Translations under genes and position numbers: made by a program
Shown: positions 22,095 through 34,595 of the stretch, piece after piece
Numbering within the stretch: position 1 is the first letter of the stretch
Layout of the letters: each line of letters begins with the position of its first letter
Source of the DNA: Azorinus chamasolen
Taxonomy: Eukaryota > Mollusca > Bivalvia > Cardiida > Solecurtidae
NCBI GenBank assembly: GCA_963576725.1
Contig: OY755237.1
Span: 68,341,472 to 68,405,471 of the forward strand
DNA: 64,000 bases
Direction: 5' to 3'
Notes under the pieces: model-generated
Seen by the model: only the letters and a program-made list of their open reading frames with translations
Databases searched by the model: none
Told to the model about the DNA's origin: nothing

Positions 22095-22275
22095 GTGATA
22101 TTTGTCACTGACCGTTCCAAGGCGGTACTTCCATCTTCCCCTATTGTTTGTTTGTTATGTCTTTGTGCGTCTCTCTGTGTCTTTTACATGTATATTTACT
22201 GTTTGTTGTCGTTGTGCTGTTCGGGCGGTTGTGTGTTCTGTATGCGGTGTTTTCTGCATGACTAATACATGTACT
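22095..22275 (+). repeat. Naiad A pseudo-LTR fragment
   Basis: Begins inside the pseudo-LTR at the TTGTCACTGACCGTTCCAAG block and runs to TTTCTGCATGACT, about 80 to 90 percent like the 3' half of 15001-15371 by eye. Frames across it are not genes. Confidence 0.8.
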
Positions 22276-22429
22276 TTAATCGTAGTAAAACTTGTAAAAT
22301 TGTATTCTATGGTGACATGTACACTTTCACAAAATATATTTTAGTATATAGAGGAATTATTTTGTATCACGTGCAAAATACCGTAAAACATTTAAGATGG
22401 AAAATGATATTTCTTATCGTTTGCATTAT

Positions 22430-22940
22430 GGTTTTTCAGATAGTAAGTGCTTGTATGGCGGCCGTAGAAATTCGCACCGTATTTCATTCTCAGTGTTCTT
22501 ATGTTTTCTGGTCCTTCGGGATCATTAATTTTGATGTTATTAGTTTTGAAAATTGATTACTGTTTAAACCGGTGCTAGAGGGTGTGAGTAGTGCTGCACT
22601 TTTAATTACTACGCATGAAAAGACTCAATAAAACCGAGTCTGCAATTTTCTCTTTTTGCATTTCTACTTTTACTTTCAAATGCTCACCCATTAGATGAAC
22701 ATCACAACAGTATGTGTTATCTGCTTGTGTGGCGGCCGTAAAAGTCGCCCCGTACTTCATTCTCAGTGTTTTTATATTTTCTCGTCCTTCGGGATCATTA
22801 GTTCTGATATTATTATTTTTATAAATTGAATACTGTTTAAGCCGGTGTTAAGGGGCATAAGTAGTGTTGCACTTTTAACTACCTCGCATGAACAGACAAA
22901 TCTCTGTTTGCATTTCTACTTTTGCTGTCGACGGATTTCC
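22430..22940 (+). repeat. Dispersed repeat E, two tandem units
   Basis: Two head-to-tail units each carry GCGGCCGTA, TCCTTCGGGATCATTA, TTAAACCGGTGCTAGAGG-type sequence, then ACGCATGAAAAGACTCAATA with CCGAGTCTGC. The spacing of about 280 bases defines the unit length. Confidence 0.8.
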
Positions 22941-23672
22941 CATTTTTCAGAATTATTCATTACTCAAAAAGAGAAACGATTCCAATTATATCTGACACTA
23001 TTTTTAAGCTATTGATCAAATACGAACACATGGAAGTCCATAATAATAAAAAAAATCAGATACTTTGAAGTTTGTGATAGTAAATATTCGGGCAAAAAAT
23101 CAAAATTCCCTTCAGTAAAATGATTCTAGATTCATTGAAGAAACTGTCACAGTTGTCATCGGTATATACCTAGTTTTTCATCCTATTGACACTTAGTTTG
23201 GGAGATATATATATATCTAAGTGACGCATCAGAAACACTTTATTTGACTTGTAGCATGTCAATGCAAGTATCGATACCAACGTGCTCATCATTGGCAATA
23301 TCAAATTCAAGAAGAAATATCTTTGTATGGATTCAATTTTCTTGTACAAACATTTCCAAACATTAATACTGTGTAAGTCAATTAAATGTTGTTTAGCTTG
23401 ATGTCAGTTGTTATTTACATTTCAAGATTAATCATCGTAGATCATTAAACATATCGATATTGTATAAGACAATGTTTCACAACATCTTATGCTTCCCCAA
23501 ACAACCAGAAACTGTTATATGTTATTATTAATTGCCCGTCATCACATATATTTATATGTACAATTCTAATCACATAGAGTATTGACATGAAATCTTGCCA
23601 GAGGGTATTGGTAATCAGCTCAAACTTAGCGGGATAAATAACTGAGACGAATACCAAATTCAAGCAAACATA
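22941..23672. other. Non-coding AT-rich stretch
   Basis: Nothing recognised. Confidence 0.5.
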
Positions 23673-23883
23673 CAGTAAAACCTCTCTAAACCGGACGTTT
23701 AAACTGATATAGATATCGGTCTTGGAGACAGGGGACAGCTTAATGCTTTCTTAAGGCTGAAAGTTATACAGAAAGCTCATCTAGGAGCGTTCTGTATGAC
23801 TGTCATCCTGCATTAAGCAGCCACCTTCCTGAACGTATATAAAATCTTCTCTACTAGAATTCCAGTTTAGAGAAGTTTTATTG
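23673..23883. mobile_element. Pogo/Tigger-like foldback MITE, 211 bp
   Basis: TA-flanked, with left end CAGTAAAACCTCTCTAAACC and right end TAGAGAAGTTTTATTG. The interior folds through GGGGACAGCTTAATGC with GCATTAAGCAGCCACC, and AGAAAGCTC/GAGCGTTCT lies at the tip. Confidence 0.85.
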
Positions 23884-23885
23884 TA

Positions 23886-25078
23886 TTACCTTATAATAGT
23901 GTTTGCCTTATCTTTCGTTACTGGAGACTATAGTAAGGATCATTTGAATAAACATACTGGAACATCTTTTCATTTTGTAAAACCATTTAAACTTGAGAGC
24001 AAGTATTTTATAATGTAATGTTCTATTTTACATATAGTAAAAGTGAAGGCAAATGCACGACGAATTCGATAATAGTACATTGCATTTAGGCGCGCTTTTG
24101 GAAATGTACATATGTGTTATACAGCATACAGTGTTATCTGTTTGATGAGTAGACGTCAATGCAAAAGTTTCTGAAACAATAAGTGTTTAATGGAGAGAAA
24201 ATTTAAATAAATGGCCATGTTTCGGCACGGATATAAAAAGGTTTTCAGATATCCGTGGAAAACAGCGTCGTTTATTTCAAAAGTTGTACATAAGTGAATG
24301 ATTTTTAAACAAATTGCTAAGACAAATACCTTTTTGTACGATACGTATTAGTGTATATAACCATATAGATGTCGGAGTCGTCACGAATCATACAACTCCA
24401 AGTGGATTCACTACATTAACAAAGAAAATACAAACATGTATCTTTCTTGTATTATAATGCACTTTAACTTTTTAGCCCTAGATCGTCAATTGGGTAATGA
24501 CTTTTGGCAGTTAACTAACAATCGCAAGATACTCTTTGTGTAATTCTGATACTGTATGTAAAGTATTGCTATGTAAACCATTGCTGTATTATACATTACT
24601 CGTATTGTCCAAATACTGTTTGTCATATATCAATTGATATTTTATTTCAATGCATACTAGGCAGAATTTATTACGTTTGTTATTTCAAATGCATTATAAG
24701 TAAAGCCATTACCGGTATTTGCCTGGTAAAATCGTTCTTGATTTCTTCAAAAGTTATTTAATGTGCAATGAAGTTAGAATATACCTCTGCATACATTCAT
24801 CAAAATATGCATAAAATTATATTGTAGTATAAAACAAAAGAAATGATTATCATCAATAATAAATAATTTTATTTTCGGTAATGACATTGTATTTACAATT
24901 ATGCATAGCTGATATATAAAATAACTTGTGAACTAATGTAAGTATGTACAAGGTCAGACTTTGGTTCAGTTTCATGACGATAGAAACAATCGAAACAGTC
25001 AAATTGAAGGCAAACACGCAACTATAGGACTGAGCAATCGGAAAAGATACATCATTTTGTCTTTGGAACAATTTAAGT
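23886..25078. other. Non-coding AT-rich stretch
   Basis: No gene or clear repeat seen. Confidence 0.5.
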
Positions 25079-25175
25079 CCTTGTTCGAGCTCTGACTGAT
25101 GGTGTAATGGGAACATAAGCAGTCTGCATCGCCACGCTAACGGGCCATTTGGAAACCTCCAGAGGGAAAATAACA
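25079..25175 (+). repeat. Dispersed repeat F
   Basis: GTCCTTGTTCGAGCTCTGACT...CACGCTAACGGGCCA... recurs at 37231-37325 and, more decayed, at 54800-54895 in the same orientation. Roughly 95 bases, non-coding, of unknown family. Confidence 0.6.
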
Positions 25176-26228
25176 TTAAGAAAATTGTTTTTGCGGAAAA
25201 GAACCCAATTGGATCTGAGAAAAAATATGTATTTTGCTACTTATAACCGGGAATCTCTGGTAACAGTTTGATTTGGGTCGGTAAAAGTGATTTGATTCTA
25301 GAAATAAATGTAGTATGAATGTATCTAAACAAGATGTTTATACAGACATATAATCCAACAGAGTTACCTTGGCAACACATTGGTACCGTTATATCTTGTA
25401 TGTGTCTATATAATAGAATTTGTCCTTGTACATACGAGATCATACTCGTTTTTTTGTGTATGTGGATTTACATAGGTCTTCATCAATATTGCAGATACTG
25501 GATATTAATTAAGAAATAATAAATTCATACCAGTGTTTTATCGTGCAATCGAACACATGCATGAGTTGAGATGCGTAGTAATTAAATCACGAGGCCGATA
25601 GGCTGGTATAAATTTATTTTTTCTATTGTAACACTTCGATTTAACTATAATTTGCACCGCCACAACGGCACTACGTTTCTTGTCGTACGAATTTTCGAAG
25701 CCATATTACGTCATGTTAGGCCGTTACAGCGCATGCGGTGTTTTATGGAGAATTCAAGCATAGATACGTCCCTTCTTTGTGTATGTAGATGTGTGCGCGA
25801 TGTGTGTTAGATTGAATATTATTATCTGAAACACGTAATGTAGATCATAATAAGTAGCAAACTTAATAAGAACCAACCTCAGTTTCGGGTTCGAAATAAT
25901 CGACCATTTCTAGATAAATTACTTGCATGTTATTGTCAAACAAATTCTGCTATATATAATGGCAGGGACGAATCATCACTACTTTGATGCGATTATTGGG
26001 TTCGTTGGATTGATAAAGTGAAATGTCTGTAATTGCAGATACAAGTTTATGAGACTTGATTATAGAAATATTATCGTTATAGTGGTATTGCTACCATTAA
26101 ACATATTCATACCTTTGATTTACTACTAGTACGCTTGATGTCATGTCTTACTACTATCAAAGAACATGTAAAACGTAACTGTGATAGAATATGCTAAAAT
26201 GCTGGTACTAATATTTTTCGGTCCATAA
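25176..26228. other. Non-coding stretch
   Basis: No gene seen; short frames here lack family resemblance. Confidence 0.5.
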
Positions 26229-26609
26229 CAAAAGTACAAAGATGAGTCATGCAGGAACCACCACATACAGAACAAACAGCCACCCGAACAGCAACACAAG
26301 GAAACAGAAAATGTACATAACTATAAAAACATCAAGAGACGCAAAAAGACAAAACAAACATACAATAGGGGAAGATGGAAGTACCGCCTTGGAACGGTCA
26401 GTGACAAAATTTACTAGGGGGGTTAAACCGGTTTTTGGGAGCCCAACCTCACACTTATTCCATCCCCATCCTAAAAGACAAACAGTGTAAATAAACGTAT
26501 CCCCTCTCCGACTAATCTACGACAACTGCGATGGCAAATACAGTGGTAAAGTGCATGTATAACGAAAACATTTAAGTGAACAAACTGTATCCACCTATCG
26601 CTAGTCTAA
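26229..26609 (-). repeat. Naiad A pseudo-LTR, inverted
   Basis: The minus strand matches 18945-19331 closely, from CTAGCGATAGGTGGATACAG to the terminal CATGACTCATCTTTGTACTTTT. It ends immediately upstream of a plus-strand Naiad body, giving the inverted arrangement often seen at Penelope-like insertions. Confidence 0.85.
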
Positions 26610-26619
26610 CGATATCTTA

Positions 26620-27536
26620 ACTAAACTTGAAAATGAGCTCTTATGATTTCTATACACTCTATACTACCTCGCCATCTTATAAAGGATAAACTGATTAAAA
26701 TAAAAGAAGAAAACCTTTTCCAGAGAAAATGAAATATTCCTTGCTTGTAATGTTCAACGTTCAATCTTGGAACATTACATAATGTGAACTTTGCTTGAGG
26801 TTTGTACAACTCTAACCTTTCTTTTAGATAACGTAACTGTGTGCTATAGGGATACTACATATCGTCCAGTTGTTGGTGTACCTATAGGTACAAGTTGTGC
26901 CCCCTTGTTGCAGATTTGTTTTGCATTGCTATGAGAGGGGTTTATACTTAGCTTAAAACCTGATACACTACCTGATATTGTTGAATGCTTTTAAAACAAC
27001 TTCTAGATATTTTGAATATCTAGGTATCTAGGAGATATTTTGAATTTGGATAATCCTTTTTTTGAAACTATGGTTTCTTCTATTTACCCAAAAGAACTGT
27101 CTTGTTCGATTGCACGATTAAACACTGGAATGAATTTATTATTTCTTAATTAGGGCTTCCTTGTTAGATTCGAATCGTTCCTACCTAGATGATAAAGTTT
27201 CATCCGAAATATAAGATAAGAGGGAAAACTTTAATTTCAAAATTGTTACTTATCCCTTTCGAGATGGAGATTTGCCCCGTTCTATATCTCATGGAGTTTA
27301 CATTTCTCAACTTATTCGTTTACTCGAGCCTGTTCTTGACTAGAATATTTAAAAGTTGTAATTTAATTATAAAATTATAGCTATTAAATTTCTTAAGCAG
27401 GATTACATATAGCACAACGTTTGGAAAGTTTTTTCTAAATTTTATTATCGAAATTTACCTCTCATTAGTAAATATAATTGCAATCTACGGCCGTTACAGC
27501 AACACGGTATTTCACGCAGAGTTATATGGTGATGAT
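26620..27536 (+). pseudogene. Naiad subfamily B RT relic
   Basis: Broken frames give LPHLIKDKLIKIK, then VVGVPIGTSCAP (motif B), then SRYLGDILNLDNPFFETMV (motif C region), SSIYPKEL, KIYDKRENFNFKIV, SHGVYISQLIR and LISKYNCNL. Motif C reads YLGD where the intact element has YLDD. Many stops and frameshifts. The strand switches to subfamily A sequence near 27537. Confidence 0.8.
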
Positions 27537-28190
27537 ATCTCACTTTGTTCACTAAATACATTAACAAATCATTAAAAAAGGGATATGATCCTATGGTACT
27601 ACAACATACTGCATGTCTGGTTAGCAGCCCCTTTTATAGTTGGCAATCACGCTGCCCTCTTTGCATGTACGCCGACAAGAAAGGTTTAGTACTCTATAAA
27701 GGCGACATGTTAAATCCGGAAACGGAAAGAGGATGTCTGATATTTGTACTGATCTCTCGTGTTTGTCGTACCCTTTATTACTTTTCTACGGTTACTCTGT
27801 TTGCAGCTCAATTATTGAGTACACTAGCGATAGGTGGATACGGTTGTTTTGCTTAAATATATTTTCGTTTTACATGCACTTTACCCACATTATTTGCCAT
27901 CGCGGTTGTTGTAGATTAGTCGGAGAGGGTATATGTGTATTTACACTGTTTGTCCTTTAGGGTGGGGATGGAATAAGTGTGAGGTTGGGCGCCCCTAAAC
28001 CGGTTTAACCCCCAGTGACATTTGGCATTGACCGGTCCAAGGTGGTACTTCCATATCCTATTGTTTATCTTTGTGCGTCCCTCTATCTTTTATATACATG
28101 TACATTTGCTGTCTGTCTTCATGGTGCTGTTTAGGCGGTTGTGAGTGTTGTATACGGTGTTTCCTGCATGAATTATACATGTACTTTAAG
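27537..28190 (+). mobile_element. 5'-truncated Naiad A copy
   Basis: Starts in the C-terminal region (KKGYDPMVLQHTACLV), shifts frame, passes a decayed SECIS (27687-27751) and ends with a subfamily A pseudo-LTR from about 27831 to 28190. It appears inserted in the subfamily B copy that continues at 28195. Confidence 0.8.
27687..27751 (+). promoter_or_regulatory. Decayed SECIS element
   Basis: Same order of parts as at 18820, starting on the UAG, and with a TCCG-GAAA-CGGA cap. The core AUGA has become AUAA (27696-27699), which should abolish function. Confidence 0.75.
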
Positions 28191-28194
28191 GAAT

Positions 28195-28960
28195 TGTTTT
28201 AAGTTTATTAAATGCAATAAATGTTCTACGAAGAAAGGCTATGACGCCATTATAATGCAACGCACTGCAAATGTGGTTATTGACCCCTTTACAGCCTGTC
28301 GCTACGCGCTTTCCACTTAGCTTGCACGATGTCAGGCCGAGGGTAGTACTCTATGATGGTATAATCTTAAGCCCAGAAACGGGATGAGTCTACCAGACTC
28401 ATATATTGTCTTTTATCTGTCGTGCCATTAACGGTTTCCCTGGAGTTGCTCTGATTTCAGCAAAGTCATTTAGTACATATTTGACGGACTTTCACAGTTG
28501 TTGTCATGCTATGTTTTTTCATATTATCCTGTGTTTACCGTCTGCTATGGTATGGGGAAGTCCGGCGTAGATACCTATATTAAACTGTTTGTTAAACTAG
28601 AACGACCTTGAGATAAGTGTGAGTTTAGGATGTCCGTAAACCGCTTTAACCCTTAGTTGCGGTTTTGCTACTGACCGTTCTAATGCGGTATTTTCTTTGC
28701 CACCATTATTTCTATGCTTGTCCTATGTCTTATTGGTCTTGTACTTGCACGTTTGTTGATATTTGAAGTTATCATCTCTTCAGTATTGCATGTGTATGTG
28801 CATGTGCGTGCGTGCGTTCGTACGTGTGTGCATGCGTGCGTGCCTGTGGGCGTTTGTTTGCAGTTGTGTGTGTCTCACTTATTTTCTATCGATAGTTTAG
28901 TAAGGGATGTCTCTTGTTTGTGGCTTTTACTGCTTGGCTATACATGTACTACTTTTTCAT
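28195..28960 (+). pseudogene. Naiad subfamily B tail with SECIS and pseudo-LTR
   Basis: STKKGYDAIIMQRTANVV is the conserved C-terminus. It is followed by a SECIS-like hairpin at 28344-28406, a 3' UTR and a subfamily B pseudo-LTR from about 28550 that includes a TGCGTG-rich tract (28790-28870). Confidence 0.75.
28344..28406 (+). promoter_or_regulatory. SECIS-like hairpin, subfamily B
   Basis: AUGAU (28353-28357) and AGAC (28395-28398) form the quartet, with a GGTATAATCTT/ATGAGTCTACC helix. The apical AAA has become AAG, and the cap is CCCA-GAAA-CGGG. Helix I is eroded on its 3' side. Confidence 0.7.
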
Positions 28961-30698
28961 GTAATGATATAGTTGAGACAATAACATCGACTTGGATTTT
29001 GTCATTATTCTTTAGTATATTGGACCCATCACTGCCCGTATCACTAAATCACGTCTAGTAAACAATGCAATTATCGAAACTGCCTTCAGACATATAAATG
29101 TATTTTTGTCTAACGCAGTACTGGAAATGGCAAACAATTCACTATTTGCACGTCTATGGTGCTTAAGCTGTATGGCTCTTAATCAGTCACAAAACAACGG
29201 TGGATGGCAGTTGAGCAAATAAAACAAATACAGCTTAATGACATCATTGATTTGCTAACGATCTAAAAGCAAGGGTTTGTTGTTTTGTGTTTTACGAAAT
29301 ATGTAGTTAACGCCTTCAATGTCATGAACTCTGGTCCGTGATACCATATGCAAACAATTTTGGACCCAGATGAGGCGCGGAGTATCTCGGACTTTCATCA
29401 GGATCTAAACTATTTGACACTATTTGTGCTATCTGTTTTATAGAATACTTTTATAGTAAATGAAGAAAACCCCTCTCTAAAACAGAGATGATGAATATAT
29501 GCTAATTATTTAAATGCTTGCCCTGAAAGGTATAATAAGCGACGTTTGCAATTCCATGTGTATGCTTTACAAAAACAAATAACCGAGGAAACTATAAGTT
29601 TTTATTTTCTAGCAAAGTAGCCTCTACCAAGCCCTGGAAATTAATAGTTGTATTGCAACCCTCTTTTAGGTATATCAGGTGGAATATCTATATCAGTCAG
29701 TGATATCTTAAGATAAAGTTTACCTTGCGTTAACCTACTATGATGAATAATGATAGGGTTGGAGACCATAGCCAACTATATCCAAATTGTATACTACTCT
29801 AATTTGCTTTAGTTTCATTACTGAAATTATAGTAGAAATGCCAGAGGATTTCGACTCGCTCTGAAGCAACATCGGTCGGAGAAATACCAGACCATGTAAT
29901 TTGCATTTCCTGTCCAGCTATTTAATATAAACGCTGTGTTGTGATGTTTCTTAATTTGAATTTGCCGTGGCCAATGTATTACGATAAACGACATTGAGAG
30001 AAATATATATGATTTGTTTTGAAATGGTTATTGTTGAAATATTAACTAAACTATATTTTTTACATTATTAGTCACAATATCTATCGGCATGCTGTTTATT
30101 GCAGATCAGATTTATAACGGGAATTAAGAATTAAATCCTATTGAAAAGATATAAGATTACCTACTTGATGAAATTGACTGTAATTGACTCATCCTATATG
30201 GAACTATTACATATTTAATTGACAAGTTTAAAGCTACTGTGTAATAAAATGCATAGTAGAAAGTTTACTTGATGAGTACTTACTCACCTAAATATAATAT
30301 AAAATAACGTCCGCTAATAATAGACATTTATTCAAAGGATATGTCATACCTCTTTACGAAATAGCGTTCAATGTACAGTATACCATGTCTTAAACATGTC
30401 TTAAAAATGTCGATGTAGATATGGTTGGTGCGTACTACATCATTTAATTTTATGACGTCACTTGTTTTACAGTTTTACAGTTTATTTAAATATTATTTGT
30501 GTTTAGTGATTGCCCTACTTTTCCATCCAATCAACGAGCCGATTTTATTTCTAATTTCTTCTAACCTCTTATAGATAGTGACCACCTTCTACTAGTTTAA
30601 GTTTCAGTGTATTGTTTTCAAACTAATTCTCATAAATTCTATAAAATGTTTCGAAGAAAACATTCCAGTGCGCATGTGCAACAGAGCTCCGCCCGCTA
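28961..30698. other. Non-coding stretch
   Basis: No gene seen. A weak member of the dispersed palindrome family lies at 29362-29420, with TTTGGACCCAGATGAG facing CTTTCATCAGGATCTAAA. Confidence 0.5.
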
Positions 30699-30948
30699 CT
30701 ACGAGGGGTGATCAGGAAATACGCGGAAAAGTGCTCTAAATTCTCTACCGTAATATTGATTTTGCTGCAATTTTGTATGAATATACACTCAACCAATTCA
30801 CATTATGTGATATTTTTTTTTACATCAGTAGCTTGCAGATGCACAACGTTATTGTTACTATGGTAACGTCAACTAGCCAACACCGGCTCAACATTATATA
30901 ACGCCAACGTCAACGTACCTGTTCATGATACGCGTTTCGCTAAAACGC

Positions 30949-31700
30949 TCAATCTTTTTCAAAATACTCCCCATTAAATGAGATACACATCCTGCAACGT
31001 TCTAGCCATGACTGGATTAAACACCGTCTAAATGAAGATGGCTGTATGTTGGATATAGCCACCTGCACTGCCGCTGAAAGTTCATGAGTGTCAACGAAGT
31101 GTGTTCCTCTAAGGTAGGTCTTCATTACCGGGAAAAGAAAGAAGTCACAGGGGGACAAATCCGGACTGTATGGTGGATGACTCAAAAGCTCAAACCCTAG
31201 TTGGCGTACAGCGGTCTGGGTTGTTGCTGCTCGATGAGACGGGGCGTTGTCATGGTGAAATATAACAGATGGTAGGAGTGAGGCCCTCTTTTTGCGCATT
31301 GCTCGCATGAAGTCTCGTTTCAAAACCTGAAAATGTTAGCAAGTTAATATTCTAATTCGTGGCTCTTTGGTAGCTGTTGTATTTTTATCTATATATCTAA
31401 ACCTTATCTACTAACTACGTGTATAACAGGTGAAATATTTTAACCCACCTTCGTATAGTATGCGGCATCCACCGTCTGTCCCTGGGGAACTGCATGGGCT
31501 AAGATCAACCCTCTCGCATCGAAGAATACCACGAACATCTGTTTCTTGGTGGACTGGCTAATTTTGAATTTCTTTGGGGATGGCGATCCTGGGGTTTTCC
31601 ACATTGTCGACTGATCTTTGGTCTCTGGCGTGTACAGGCTGATCCACGTTTCATCAACGGTGACAATTCTGTCCATGCACTTTTCCCCTTCTCGTTCGAA
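30949..31700 (-). pseudogene. Mariner-like transposase, 5'-truncated, with a probable intron
   Basis: Two exons on the minus strand. Exon 1 (31700 to 31449) reads FEREGEKCMDRIVTVDETW with the first catalytic Asp, then PKKFKISQSTKKQMFVVFFD and DAAYYTK. Exon 2 (31326 to 30949) reads VLKRDFMRAMRKKR, then FHHDNAPSHRA with the second Asp, PYSPDLSPCDFFLFP with the third Asp, and ends SFNGEYFEKD. The spacing fits the DD34D signature of mariner. The 122-bp gap between exons begins GTGGGT, ends TTTTCAG, has a CTAAC branch-like site, and its removal joins the frame in phase 0. The N-terminal helix-turn-helix region is missing, and stops precede residue F of FEREGEK. A TIR-like GAGGGGTGATCAGGAAATA lies at about 30701-30721. 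Confidence 0.85.
31327..31448 (-). other. Probable spliceosomal intron in the mariner transposase
   Basis: Minus-strand donor AAG|GTGGGT, acceptor CATTTTCAG|GTT, and TGCTAAC branch-point candidate about 10 bases before the acceptor. Retention would add two codons and a stop; removal restores YYTKVLKRDF, the family-typical continuation. Confidence 0.75.
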
Positions 31701-31759
31701 TCACTTCAGAAACTTTCACAAGATTCCACACGAAGTCATTTCTCGTAGAACAATGAATA

Positions 31760-32304
31760 AGTTGCTGTTTTCAGTATGACGTTATCGACATACAAACCAT
31801 TGTACACACGTGTTCACGCGTGTAAAACGTGGGGAGGACGATTATGGTCAACGAACTGAGAGGCAGAACTATTGTAATTGGACTGCCGTTTGGTAAAATG
31901 ATAATAAAATCACGAAACATCCAACCTGTTGAAACAGGATTGTTGAAAGTTTATTATTCCCCCAAGACTCCGCCCATAATGAATATTCAATAAGCTGTGT
32001 TTTGATATTTGGGGCATGTCCAAGGTTTTCAGTATTCGGTAACAAACAGTGAAGATTTAAATATATAAATATCTATATGCAAAGCGAGTAGAACCTGATC
32101 AGACAGCACAGGAGCTCTATGATGATTTGGGTATACTCGGCTTGCAAAGTCGTTCAAAGGCGTCACTATATAAGGCAATGGGTACGTTAACACATGAACA
32201 ACAAAGTATTGTGTTTTCTTTAAGATCTAAATATCCATTGCAATTAAAGACAGACTGCTGTCGGCCATTATTATTTCAACTATAGAGAATCGCTTAACAC
32301 AAAA
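31760..32304. other. Non-coding stretch
   Basis: No gene seen. No partner for the mariner TIR candidate was found here. Confidence 0.45.
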
Positions 32305-32757
32305 AATACAAAAATGAGTCATGCAGAAAACACCACATACAGAACAAACAGTCGCCCGAACAGCAACACAAGGAAACAGCAAATGTACATAACTATAAAA
32401 ACATCAAGAGACGCACAAAGACAAAACAAACATGCAATAGGGGGAAGATGAAAGTACCGCATTGGAACGGTCAGTGACATAAGTCACTGGGGGTTAAACC
32501 GGTTTATGGGCGCCAAACCTCACACTTATTCCATCCCCACCCTAAAAGACAAACAGTGTAAATAAACGTATCCCCTCTCCGACTAATCTACAACAACCGC
32601 GACGGCAAATACAGTGGTAAAGTGCATGTATAACGAAAACATTTAAGTGAACAAACTGTATCCACCTATCGCTAGTGTACTCAATGATTGAGCTGCAAAC
32701 AGAGTAACTGTAGAAAAGTAATAAAGGGTACGACAAAAACGAAATAGTACAGTTAGG
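32305..32757 (-). repeat. Naiad A pseudo-LTR plus 3' UTR, 5'-truncated inside the SECIS
   Basis: The minus strand starts with CTGTACTATTTC, the 3' strand of SECIS helix I, then runs through the 3' UTR and a full pseudo-LTR. The break therefore falls within the SECIS hairpin. An 83-codon frame across it is not a gene. Confidence 0.8.
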
Positions 32758-34595
32758 AACTATGTAAATATGCGACACACCCAAATAATGCAATGTTTAT
32801 AAGGAAAATGCGCGAAATCAGTTTCACTATGTAGGATTTTCAGAACATAAACACGTGAGCATATCAATAGGACGATGTTTGTTCGATTGGCGGATTTTCT
32901 GGGCATTTCTCATAGGAAGGGGGGGGGTATTCCTTTAGGTGGACCATAATCACGTAATCACGTAACTATACACTTTTGTCATCGCTACGTGGGCGGGGCT
33001 TATAAACTCAGCCTGTTGAAGAGTAAGGCTATCACTAAATAGGTTAGAGCTTATAAACGCCAGTCTTCAAAGATAGGACAGCCGATAACGCGAGCTGCTT
33101 ACCCATACGTGGGACCCCAGTAAGACTGTTTTTCCACATTTAAGCGATCTCAGTGCATGACGAAAGTAATACAGAAAATTCAAATATGACCTGCATCAAG
33201 CAACCACTTGTCGTAAAGGCCAAGAGGTAAACTCCTTTTTAATGATTGCTGAAGAAAGGATTTACTCTTTGTCAAACGTTGTTTGGTTTGTATTCTGGGC
33301 AGTATTGACTTGCCCAGTTACCCTTTGCTTATACTAAGCTATTTCGGTACAACCTTTTCACATCTTTTGGTTTACTTGGTGTTGTCTCGTATAATCCCAA
33401 CCCCGAATCGCCACGGATACAATAATACAGTAGTGATGCGTATAACAAAATAATATCAAATATATATTTGGATATTAAACATTAGTAAAAGAGTAAATCT
33501 CCTTCTCTTAACCGGAATTTTAGTGAAGACTAATTTAGATCGTTTAAGGTAGGTGAGTGGTCCTTTTGTCCTGAATTAAGCTGCCACCTGTCTCATAAAC
33601 CGGCTTTAAACGTCCAGTTTGGTGGGTTTGGACTATACTATACTATATCTGACGACCCATATAACAATTAACCAGAACATGGTTTACATAAATATACACA
33701 AGTATTTATCTATGGTTAGGTCGATAGGTGCTTTACGAAATTTACAAAATATTGAAACAGAACGAATTACACGCATATAACCAACATCATTAATAGGACG
33801 TTGATAAATAATTAAGACAAGTGGTTTTAAATGGAATTGCAAACTATGACAATTTAAAGTTAGCTTGTACTGCACAGGGTTGCAATACATTGCGCTATGG
33901 GTTTTCTGTGTGTTTGATTGTGTTGTTAAGCAAATATTTTTTTAGAGTTATTAGAACGGCTAATACCGTGGTGATTTGATTTAAGTTTGATGCATACATG
34001 CTATATAGTACTTTAACCTTTCTAAAGATAACATTAATGGCATATTTGATATAAATATATTATAAATCATAAACAATCCATCATTTGCATTTTGAACTAT
34101 TTCCTCATATGGCTAGATTTAGATCCAACCCCTTTGAATAAATCTACCGAAAAGGAGATTTAGTAGAGAAAAGGAAAGTTTTGGAATTGTGTAGTTCTGA
34201 AACCATTGTGATGAATCATGAATATAGTATTTGCTCCATGATCTATTTTTCTCGCTTCTCAGTCGTGCTAGATAAGCTGAGTTACTAAAAATAGCCGTAC
34301 TAGAAATCCTTATCTGGAACACCCCGTGACTAGTGTATTCATACGCGCGATTGGGTAAAATCAATACAAGGGAAGGACTTCTTACAGAATTATACCAACA
34401 TTTCTATAGGCAACAACCTTATGAATTGAATCTAATATAAGTAATTAGCACGAATATGAAATTCTATTTATCATATAAACACTTTAAAAGCCTATTTAAT
34501 TAACCGAAGACGTTGTTTTGTAGTCACTCAGTCATTTATATTTACGCCAAAACGTAACGTTTGTGGTTGTCATAACAAATGACGTCATTAGAGGG
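32758..34595. other. Non-coding stretch with MITE debris
   Basis: No gene seen. ACCTGCATCAAGCAACCACTT near 33190 and GAATTAAGCTGCCACCTGTC near 33572 are single arms of the pogo-like MITE core. A GGGGGGG run lies near 32920. Confidence 0.5.
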
